Assembly (NCBI GenBank): GCA_947086655.1
Contig: CAMTZM010000014.1
Span: 1-53,621 of the forward strand
Reading direction: 5' to 3'
Length of the DNA stretch: 53,621 nucleotides
Source: an uncultured Eubacteriaceae bacterium
Lineage (GTDB): Bacteria > Bacillota > Clostridia > Lachnospirales > CAG-274
Position numbers and translations under genes: made by a program. Below, in pieces: positions 44,498-52,269 of the stretch. The notes below the pieces were generated by a model. That model searched no databases. It was given only the letters and a program-made list of their open reading frames with translations, and was not told the origin of the DNA. Within the stretch, counting starts at the first letter, position 1. Every line of letters begins with the position of its first letter.

Positions 44498-47400
44498 TTA
44501 TACTTTTTCCTTTATCAAAAATTTATGATTAAGTTTATTTTCATTAAGAAACTTCACATAATTTTCAGTAAGACCTGCATAATTTTTATAAAATTCATCA
44601 TATACGCATAATTCAATTAAATCCTCAATACTTTTTATTTCACTTACTTTCTTTATATCCACACAAGGGAGATGGAGAGTATTAGTAAGCTCTGAAGTAC
44701 GGCTGTCATGTACAAGCCAAAGAGCCGGTATTCCATTTCTAAGTGCACACATATTTCCATGAAAACGGCTTCCATATGCAAATGTAAATCCCTCGTCGCT
44801 TAAATATTTATTCCAATCATTAATTCTAAAAAACATACGTGCATTTTTATTCATAAACTTTTTAAGTTCCTGTCTTTCTACATTAATTTCAGGATATCTG
44901 TAATTTACCAAATAGTCGTCTCCTTCTTTATTCTCAAAAGCCATCTCAGGCAGTTCTGTCATCATCTGCATTATCCATATTGAGTCTTCACTCATTCCAA
45001 GTTTTAAAATATCAGTCTCCTCAGTACTTCCTGTTGTAACACTCATAAGCGTTTTTTCTGAAGATGGTTTTTTAATTGGTTTATATATTCCATCTAAATA
45101 TTTATAAGCAGACGGACAGCCAATAATCCTATAATTATAAATACCCATTTCTTCAAGACACTGTGCTGTAAACTCTCCTCTTATTCCAATGCTTACAGCT
45201 CTTTCAGAAAGCATTTTAAAAAACCTTGTTTTTACAGGTCCAAGCGCTTTAACAAGCTTTTTGGGGGTAGGACATTTCTTTGATGACTGTGCTCCAAGCC
45301 CCGCCATAGTAACAGGGAAATCACTTTCATCAAGAAACTTTATGCACATGTTTATAAAATTGTCATTTCCCTCACGCATAAAATTTGACGCTGGTATTAC
45401 GGCTGAAACATTTTTTATCTTTTTGCAGTCACTTGCCCGTATCCAAATTTCTTTTACATAATCAATCTGCTGTTTCATTGCTTCGGCAAAAACAATATTG
45501 CCTGTATTTCCACCTGTATTATTTACCTTTTCGCTAATACTTGCATCAATATTTCTTCCGGCGGCAATAATAGGATTTACAATAACCGTATTATAAAGCG
45601 TATCATTTTTATTTTTACTTTCATCAACTATTATATTAGGCACAAATTTTTTCTTTTCCTTTAAAATTCCCAATACTTTTCCTAAATCATAAAGTTTGTT
45701 AAAATCCATTTGACTGCCTTTCATATAATTAAAATAAAAATTTTTAACATTTTCATAGTGTTTTTTTATAGTTTCTTCATTTACATTGTAAAGCTTAGCT
45801 ATTTCTTCAGCGGTCTGCTCATGTTCTATATAATAAATATCTTTATGATATGTCATAACACCTGTATTATTATAATGAAACCTAAAATAACTTTTCGTAT
45901 CCGTAGTATAAGCTATTTTACCGCCCTTTAATAAATTAATATAAAAAACCCAATCACCGCATATACGCATATTAAGCCATTTTTCATCATTAATTATACT
46001 CAAATCGGCGTTTCTTCTAAATACAGCCCCTGATGCGTTTGGTATTGTATTTAAAATACCTAATGCGTTTATTACTTCGTCTTCTGAATTGTTTATATAT
46101 GGTTTTTTCCATTTTTCTTCGCTTAATCTATAAACATAATTAAAAAATGCTTTCTCGTCTTCAAAACCATCAGGCTGTACAAAAACATATTTACAATAAG
46201 ACAATAAAACCGATTTGTCAGAAAAAGCAGTAACTGTTTTTTCAAGAAAATTATAATCGCAATAATCATCACTTTCAGCAATCCAGCATAAATCCCCTTT
46301 TGCCTCTTTTATGCCTTTTGCCCATTGTTTAAAAACGCTTCCGGAGTTTTCTTTATTAAATATAGTTTTTGTTATGTCTTTATATTTATTTGCGTATTCT
46401 TCTAAAATACTCACACTTTCATCACTTGAGCAGTCATCAAGCAAATAAACTTCTATATTTTTATATGTCTGTTTATAAATGCTGTCAAGACGTTTTTTTA
46501 AATACTTCCCATGATTATAGCATGGAACAATAACAGAAACTTTTAAACTATTTGTATTTCTGTCAGAATTGCTTAAAAATATATTTTCTTCATTTATTTC
46601 ATCAAGACAATCTCCGGCTTGATTTTTATCTTCAAATATATCCTTTTTTGAATAAACATCAACATATAAAGATGCAATATTTTTTATATCAAAAAATTCA
46701 CTTTTTCTTATAGCATTTTCTTTAGCTTTTTCATAAAGTTCACCTTTGACGGCAAAACATGCCATTTTATCAGCAAGAGAATTTATATTGACTTTATCAT
46801 TTTCAAGTTCAACAACCCCTCCGGCAAGTTCTCCATTACAATCCATCATATTTTTAACATCGCCTATATTTGTGGCAAGAAATGGTATTCCGCTCATAAA
46901 CGCTTCTATTATACATACCGGAGCGCTTTCTGATTTATAATATGAAGGCAAAAGCCCCATATCAGATGCCTTAAAATAATCACATGGGTTATCTTTAAAT
47001 CCTGTTAATACAACAAATCCAGGAATATTGTCTTTACTTTTAAGTTCGTCATAAACTTCTCCGGCTCCAACAATAATAAGCCATATATTAAGCCCTGTTT
47101 TCTTTCTTGCAATTTTAACCGCCTCAATACCTTCAATCCAGCCTTTTTGTTTAAGCGCCCTGCTTACAATACAAAATACAAACGCATCTTCGTCAATATT
47201 TAAGTCACTTCTTTTTACAGCATTAATAACAGGACGTTCCATAGCATTAGGTATTTTTATAAACTTTGAATCATCATATATATAAAACTTCTTAAACGGA
47301 ATAATATTTTTATCAGCAACATAAGTCCAATAGTCAACCCCATCATTTACAGTATTAAATATTTCTTTTAATGTATTATCATCAAATATATCATACATTC

Positions 47401-49264
47401 CATGCGAAGTTCCTACATGATTTATAACACTTTTAAGAACATTGTCACTTTTTATAACATCAGAAAAAAAACTTTGAAGCGCCTGATGATGAGTATTTAC
47501 AATTTTAACTCCTGTAAATTTTAAAATAGCCCTTGCATCTTCTTTTTCATCGGTTTTATATACTGGTATATCACTTCTAAGCATTTTTCTTACTTTGCGT
47601 TCATCTTCCTCAAGACAATAACAGTGTACACTTACACAATAACCTTCCTTTTTTAATTCATTTGCAAGCCTTATAGGCATTATTTCGCCTCCGCCGTGTG
47701 TAAATGAAATAATTGATATAATAATAGGCTCAAGCGGCTTTATAGAATATATTTTTTCTATACTAAATATTCCAGTAAACGAATCAATACTTTTTGCATA
47801 TTTAGATAAATAAGCCGTTCTTTCATATTCATATAATTTTTTAATATCTTTTGAAGAAAACAAATAAATACGTCTTAAAACTTCTATAAATTTTCCGAAA
47901 ATAAAAACGTGTTCATTATTTATATCAAAATTATTTTCAATAATGCCATAGCCTTCTTTTTCCCCTCCGGTAAATGCAATAAGCCCTCCGGCACAGAAAT
48001 TAATTATAAATAACGTAAAAACAATATTATCCTTAAACATTCCATTTTCAAAATATGCCCCATCTCTTTTAGGCTGCCTAAACACAACATCTGAAATATT
48101 ATAACAGTATTTTTCAAACAGTCCGCTTTTAATTTCTTCATAGATAGGAACAGTTTTATCTTTTCCAAAACAAACTGCCATTACAGCCTCATTTTGAAAA
48201 ATTTCACATGCTTTAAAAATAAAATCACCATAATCTCTTATTTCTTTAACAACCCATATAAAATCGCAGTTTGCTCCATAAACTCCTCTGTCATACTCAT
48301 TCTCTCCATAAAACCTGCATATTCTTGAATACTTTCCGCAAATATCTTTAAATTCATTTTCTTCCTCTTTTGTAGTCTTTCCAACAATTGTAATCTCAAT
48401 ATTATACAAATTTTGACTGCAAACCATTTCAATAATACTCTTATTGTAATTAAAATCATCATTAAGACAAATAATTGCGCCTATCTTCTTATGTTTTAAA
48501 AATTCATGTGTATCTCCTATTTTTTTATCTGTATAATCTTTCCATGTAAAAAAATATTCTTCACCTAATTTATTAGGCTTACGCCCCTCGTTTTTTCCAA
48601 ACTTAACATAATGCTCAAAAGGATTAAGTCTTTTTAATTTAAACAAATCTGTATATTCTGACATATAAAATTTTGTGTTAAAATATGTGTTTGGATTACG
48701 TCCTTCATATATTCCATAAAAAGAATAATGTATTATTGGAGAAGTTAAAATACGTCCAATGTTTCTAAATAAGGCTTTATCTGAAAATCTAAGTCTGAAA
48801 AAACGGCTTTTTTTTAACATATTGTCAACATCTTTATTTTTAGCCATGTATCTTGAGCCGTCAAACTCTCTGCTTTTATAAATTGCATAAGCTGATATAA
48901 CTGCTCTTATCTTCTTTAAAATACCAAACTTTTTCCCTTCAATATAACACCATATTTTGTACATATCAGCATCTTTATTTGGCCGTCTTCCTTCTCTTGC
49001 TCCATATTTAATAAAATGGTAAAGCCCATTCATATTTTTGTTTACAATATCATAATTATTTTCTTTATAATATTTATTATCAAGCCATTCGTTGGGGTTT
49101 CTCCACTCTTTATCACCGTTTAAAACATAATGCTTTAGTGGATTTATACCTAAACTTTTCACATCTTCATTTTCTTCTAAATAAAACTTTTCATCAAATA
49201 AACGGCTTTTTTTAATATAAAAATATAAAAAAATGCTTTTTAGCCTTTCAATAATGTTTTTCAT
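44498..49264 (-). CDS. Multidomain polysaccharide enzyme: GT4, GT2 and pyruvyltransferase fusion
   Basis: 1588 residues, no signal peptide. Residues 20-235: four repeats ending HY-x-x-x-G-x-x-EGR-x-PN (e.g. HYVKFGKNEGRKPN), a motif found in front of glycosyltransferases. About 258-345: degenerate GT2-like segment. About 510-870: GT4 domain with FTHGGGEIMPIRLANEL and the EAFMSGIPFLATNIGD donor-site motif (about 787-802). About 908-1180: GT2 domain (SVIVPCYNHGKYL, LLDDCSSDES, AESDD). About 1225-1580: polysaccharide pyruvyltransferase (CsaB-like) with IGIRGEFTA and FAYGSRFHGNMCALRNGIPAL. Start overlaps the ABC ATPase stop by 4 nt. Inference: it adds at least two sugars and a ketal pyruvate to one cell-surface glycan. 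Confidence 0.9.
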   Translation of the reverse strand: MKNIIERLKSIFLYFYIKKSRLFDEKFYLEENEDVKSLGINPLKHYVLNGDKEWRNPNEWLDNKYYKENNYDIVNKNMNGLYHFIKYGAREGRRPNKDADMYKIWCYIEGKKFGILKKIRAVISAYAIYKSREFDGSRYMAKNKDVDNMLKKSRFFRLRFSDKALFRNIGRILTSPIIHYSFYGIYEGRNPNTYFNTKFYMSEYTDLFKLKRLNPFEHYVKFGKNEGRKPNKLGEEYFFTWKDYTDKKIGDTHEFLKHKKIGAIICLNDDFNYNKSIIEMVCSQNLYNIEITIVGKTTKEEENEFKDICGKYSRICRFYGENEYDRGVYGANCDFIWVVKEIRDYGDFIFKACEIFQNEAVMAVCFGKDKTVPIYEEIKSGLFEKYCYNISDVVFRQPKRDGAYFENGMFKDNIVFTLFIINFCAGGLIAFTGGEKEGYGIIENNFDINNEHVFIFGKFIEVLRRIYLFSSKDIKKLYEYERTAYLSKYAKSIDSFTGIFSIEKIYSIKPLEPIIISIISFTHGGGEIMPIRLANELKKEGYCVSVHCYCLEEDERKVRKMLRSDIPVYKTDEKEDARAILKFTGVKIVNTHHQALQSFFSDVIKSDNVLKSVINHVGTSHGMYDIFDDNTLKEIFNTVNDGVDYWTYVADKNIIPFKKFYIYDDSKFIKIPNAMERPVINAVKRSDLNIDEDAFVFCIVSRALKQKGWIEGIEAVKIARKKTGLNIWLIIVGAGEVYDELKSKDNIPGFVVLTGFKDNPCDYFKASDMGLLPSYYKSESAPVCIIEAFMSGIPFLATNIGDVKNMMDCNGELAGGVVELENDKVNINSLADKMACFAVKGELYEKAKENAIRKSEFFDIKNIASLYVDVYSKKDIFEDKNQAGDCLDEINEENIFLSNSDRNTNSLKVSVIVPCYNHGKYLKKRLDSIYKQTYKNIEVYLLDDCSSDESVSILEEYANKYKDITKTIFNKENSGSVFKQWAKGIKEAKGDLCWIAESDDYCDYNFLEKTVTAFSDKSVLLSYCKYVFVQPDGFEDEKAFFNYVYRLSEEKWKKPYINNSEDEVINALGILNTIPNASGAVFRRNADLSIINDEKWLNMRICGDWVFYINLLKGGKIAYTTDTKSYFRFHYNNTGVMTYHKDIYYIEHEQTAEEIAKLYNVNEETIKKHYENVKNFYFNYMKGSQMDFNKLYDLGKVLGILKEKKKFVPNIIVDESKNKNDTLYNTVIVNPIIAAGRNIDASISEKVNNTGGNTGNIVFAEAMKQQIDYVKEIWIRASDCKKIKNVSAVIPASNFMREGNDNFINMCIKFLDESDFPVTMAGLGAQSSKKCPTPKKLVKALGPVKTRFFKMLSERAVSIGIRGEFTAQCLEEMGIYNYRIIGCPSAYKYLDGIYKPIKKPSSEKTLMSVTTGSTEETDILKLGMSEDSIWIMQMMTELPEMAFENKEGDDYLVNYRYPEINVERQELKKFMNKNARMFFRINDWNKYLSDEGFTFAYGSRFHGNMCALRNGIPALWLVHDSRTSELTNTLHLPCVDIKKVSEIKSIEDLIELCVYDEFYKNYAGLTENYVKFLNENKLNHKFLIKEKV

Positions 49265-49992
49265 TTTACATTACCTCTTATTTCCTCATTATACATACAA
49301 AGTCCTTCTTCAACATCCCCGTCAAATACTGCCTCTCCGTTATTTATATATATAACACGACTGCAAAATTGTCTTATAAGGCTGTCAGAATGAGAAGAAA
49401 ATAAAATGGATTTTCCCGAATTAAAAAGTTCAATAGTTTTAGCTCTTGACTTCTCTTTAAATAACTTATCACCTACGGCAAAAACCTCATCTATAATAAG
49501 TATATCCGGAGCAGAAAATGCCGCCAAAGCAAAACCAAGCCTTGCCGCCATACCTGATGAATAGGTTCTTACAGGCATATCAAAATAATTATCAAGTTCA
49601 ACAAAATCTATAATTTCATCAATGATTGAATCTATTTCTTCTGTTGACATACCAAGAAGCGCACCTTTATAATAAATATTTTTTCTTCCAGTATAGTCTG
49701 GATTAAATCCAGCGTTAAGATTTATAAAAGAACCAATTCTCCCATTGACTGTTACACTGCCGCTTGTAGGAAAAGTAATACCGGCAATAACTTTCATAAG
49801 CGTAGATTTTCCGGCGCCATTTTTGCCTATAACTCCAACCATTTCACCTTTTTTTACAGTTAATGAAACATTTTTAAGTACAGACTTTTCTGCTTTGTTC
49901 CCTTTTTTAGTAAAAAGCCATTTTATTATTTTATAATCTTTATCAAATAAATAATATTTTTTATATAAATTTTTAACCTCAATATAATTCAT
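49261..49992 (-). CDS. Polysaccharide/teichoic acid export ABC ATPase (TagH/Wzt-like)
   Basis: 243 residues. Walker A GVIGKNGAGKSTL, SSGMAARLGFAL signature variant, Walker B ILIIDEVFAVGD, switch SSHSDSL. The SSGM-type signature and EVFAVGD are typical of the polyol/O-antigen exporter subfamily. It lacks the C-terminal carbohydrate-binding domain of some Wzt proteins. 9 nt after the permease gene. Confidence 0.94.
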   Translation of the reverse strand: MNYIEVKNLYKKYYLFDKDYKIIKWLFTKKGNKAEKSVLKNVSLTVKKGEMVGVIGKNGAGKSTLMKVIAGITFPTSGSVTVNGRIGSFINLNAGFNPDYTGRKNIYYKGALLGMSTEEIDSIIDEIIDFVELDNYFDMPVRTYSSGMAARLGFALAAFSAPDILIIDEVFAVGDKLFKEKSRAKTIELFNSGKSILFSSHSDSLIRQFCSRVIYINNGEAVFDGDVEEGLCMYNEEIRGNVK

Positions 49993-50001
49993 CTAAAAAC
50001 C

Positions 50002-50805
50002 TCACATAAAATCAGCATAATATCTCCTAAGCCTATACTGCACAAAACAACCCATTAAACTTAGTAATACAAAAACAACCCAAAAATATATTGTATATGT
50101 TATGTCAGGCCATCCTCCTGTTACAAACGCCCTTCTAAAACCTTCTATCACATAAGCCATAGGGTTAATTCTTAAAATAAGTGACAAAGTCTTATATTCC
50201 TCTATATTAGCAAATGACCATATTATAGGAAGTGAAAACATCATAACTCTGACAACACACATATAAAGCTGCTGAAAATCACTTGAAACAGCCGTAAAAG
50301 CACAAATAATAAAATTAATTGCCCACATAAGCAAAAACATACATATAACATAATAAACAAACAAAAATGGATTAAAATTTTTTATATATCCATAATAAAA
50401 AACAACAAAAAAAATCATCAAAAATGTTAATATTCTTTTTAAAAAAATTGCCGTAACCTCAATTGTCGGTATAATAGAAATAGGAAACTTTATACTTTGT
50501 ATAATAGCTTTATTTACCTTAATAGCATTTGAACCTATACCAAGCACTTCATTCATAAAAAACCACGGAATAAGTCCAATCATTAAATAAACAACAGCAT
50601 TCATTCCCTCAATTTTTCCATTTCCAGCCATAAGCACTCTAAAAAGTATCATAACTGAAAAATATAAAATATCATGTATATAAACCCACCATACACCTAA
50701 TGTGGTACGTATTGTCTGTTTGCTCATATTATTTTTCGCAAGCTTAAATATAAGAGCCTTATTATCAATATGTTCTCTTGCTACAAACCTTACGGATTCA
50801 AACAT
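50002..50805 (-). CDS. Polysaccharide export ABC permease (TagG/Wzm-like)
   Basis: 267 residues with six membrane helices. YIHDILYFSVMILFRVLM, LIGLIPWFFMNEVLG, and the final segment with LILRINPMAYVIEGFRRAFV are typical of the ABC-2 O-antigen/teichoic acid exporters. ATG 50805 has AAAGGATG upstream; the frame opens 14 codons earlier without a ribosome binding site. First gene of the four-gene operon: it and the ATPase export the polymer assembled by the fusion enzyme and GT2. Confidence 0.93.
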   Translation of the reverse strand: MFESVRFVAREHIDNKALIFKLAKNNMSKQTIRTTLGVWWVYIHDILYFSVMILFRVLMAGNGKIEGMNAVVYLMIGLIPWFFMNEVLGIGSNAIKVNKAIIQSIKFPISIIPTIEVTAIFLKRILTFLMIFFVVFYYGYIKNFNPFLFVYYVICMFLLMWAINFIICAFTAVSSDFQQLYMCVVRVMMFSLPIIWSFANIEEYKTLSLILRINPMAYVIEGFRRAFVTGGWPDITYTIYFWVVFVLLSLMGCFVQYRLRRYYADFM

Positions 50806-50847
50806 AAAAATCATCCTTTCGGCAAACTTGCTTTTAAAAAATTTCAT

Positions 50848-51013
50848 TTATAGTCAATCAACTCAAAAAATGAACAAGTTCGGCGGCTAAAAATTATTTT
50901 CACTTTGTTATCGTCAGTCAGCATAGGCTACGGCTATGCTCTCCTTCCGCTGCCTTGTGAAAATAATTTTTATCTCGCCTCCTTTTGCTCTTTTTCAAGT
51001 TGATTGACTGTAA
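50848..51013. repeat. Long palindromic element, family A copy 2 (core-conserved)
   Basis: About 166 bp. Outer arms: left TTATAGTCAATCAACTCAAAA, right in reverse TTACAGTCAATCAACTTGAAA, both leading to AAAAATTATTTTCAC. The exact centre is AGCATAG-GCTACGG-CTATGCT (50920-50940). The core 50903-50954, read on the minus strand, resembles 33221-33272. Placed directly upstream of the polysaccharide exporter. Confidence 0.85.
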
Positions 51014-51129
51014 TAAGAGTTTTCCTAATAATCAAAGACATTATAACAAAAATAATAAACATTTGCAATAATCAATAAGTTTTCATACAACTCCTAATAA
51101 TATGTAATAACTTTTTAATTTTGAATAAT

Positions 51130-51233
51130 AATAAATAGTAAACAATGATTAATTTAAAACCAAAAATAATTATTGATTTACTTTTTTTGTAAAATTATTT
51201 TTGATTATATTAAATCAGCGTTTACTATTTATT
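51130..51233. repeat. Palindromic element, family C copy 3
   Basis: Arms AATAAATAGTAAAC/GTTTACTATTTATT continue with ATGATTAATTT versus CGCTGATTTAAT. The CGCTGATTTAA near the end is shared with the copies at 8623-8706 and 41021-41108. Confidence 0.6.
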
Positions 51234-51268
51234 TTAACAAATTAAAAATCTAAACAGGAGGTAATAAA

Positions 51269-52099
51269 ATGAAAAAAGCAATATGCCTTATTTCAGTTTC
51301 AATGCTGATATTTACAGGCTGCGGAAAGGACAATAATGAAAATAACAATATTAACAATAATACAGAGATGATTACAACAGAGATAACAACTCAACAAGAA
51401 ACAAACAATAATAATTCCGGAGAGACTCTTACTGATTCATACACAATTACATCTCTTACAAACAATTCGGATGTAACGGCTGAAGATGGTTCTGTTATAT
51501 TAAAGCTTGCATCTTCATATCCGGCTATTACCGAAAACGATTCTGAAATTGTATCAAACATAAACAAACAATTTGAAGAAAAGTCTAAAGAATTTATAGA
51601 AGAATCTAAAAACGGAGAAACCGCTAAAAACGCTCTTGCAGCATATAATGCAGCAAACGGAAATACATTTTCACCATTTACAATGCAGCAATCATATGAA
51701 GTGACATATAATAAAAACAATATTTTATCAGTTGTAAATAACTATATTGAGGAAACTGGAAACGATTTACCTGAATACTCAAAACAAGCGTTCACATATG
51801 ATATGAAAACTGGAAATATGCTTGCTATTACAGATATATTAAATATCTCTGAGGAAGAAATAAACAATATTGTTACAGAAAACTTTACAAACATTATAAA
51901 CGCATCTCCTGAAGCTTATTACGACGATGCCGTTACAACTTTATCAGATAATCTCGAATATCTTAATTATTATCTTACCGACAATGGAATTGTATTTTAT
52001 TTTCAACCTTATATAATATCCCCTTATGAAACAAGCTATCCTCAATTCACTTTGACATATAACGATAATCCAGATATTTTTCAGCCTGTATATCATTAA
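51269..52099 (+). CDS. Lipoprotein with DUF3298 (RsiV-like) domain
   Basis: 276 residues. Lipobox FTGC (Cys18), then an Asn/Thr-rich tether (22-60). The soluble part (about 65-276) combines a DUF4163-like N-terminal half (ILKLASSYPAITENDSEIVSNINKQFEE) and DUF3298 (AFTYDMKTGNMLAITDIL, then FYFQPYIISPYETSYPQFTL). Known relatives are the extracellular parts of RsiV-type lysozyme-sensing anti-sigma factors and PdaC-like deacetylases; neither an anti-sigma nor a catalytic domain is present here. Ribosome binding site AGGAGG. Confidence 0.85.
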   Translation: MKKAICLISVSMLIFTGCGKDNNENNNINNNTEMITTEITTQQETNNNNSGETLTDSYTITSLTNNSDVTAEDGSVILKLASSYPAITENDSEIVSNINKQFEEKSKEFIEESKNGETAKNALAAYNAANGNTFSPFTMQQSYEVTYNKNNILSVVNNYIEETGNDLPEYSKQAFTYDMKTGNMLAITDILNISEEEINNIVTENFTNIINASPEAYYDDAVTTLSDNLEYLNYYLTDNGIVFYFQPYIISPYETSYPQFTLTYNDNPDIFQPVYH

Positions 52100-52120
52100 A
52101 AAATAAATTATATAAATTTA

Positions 52121-52171
52121 AAGACGTTAGTAAGCACATACATTTTATATTGTAAAACTTACTAACGTCTT
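52121..52171 (+). terminator. Hairpin after the lipoprotein gene
   Basis: Perfect 14-bp stem AAGACGTTAGTAAG/CTTACTAACGTCTT, 23-nt loop, then TATAAAATAA. The weak T-run makes it a moderate terminator candidate. Confidence 0.6.
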
Positions 52172-52184
52172 ATAAAATAAATTT

Positions 52185-52254
52185 GTCAAATACTACGAGA
52201 AAGTATTCGCCTTTGTATTTAGTGAGAGCTTTTCCTCTTACTCTGTCGTTTAAA
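52185..52254 (+). repeat. Dispersed palindrome, family B copy 5 (degenerate)
   Basis: TACTACGAGAAAGTATTCGC, then TTAGTGAGAGCTTTTCCTCTTACTCTGTCGTTTAAA. It shares AGTGAGAGCTT with copy 4, and GAGCTTTTCCTC and the closing TACTC-GTCG-TTAAA pattern with copy 2. Confidence 0.55.
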
Positions 52255-52269
52255 TTTAACTATTTATCG

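Larger units (their letters stand above)
50806..51268. other. Intergenic with two palindromic elements
   Basis: Contains the family A element and family C copy 3; I find no clear promoter, so either the exporter operon or the lipoprotein gene must be transcribed from within or next to these elements. Confidence 0.5.
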
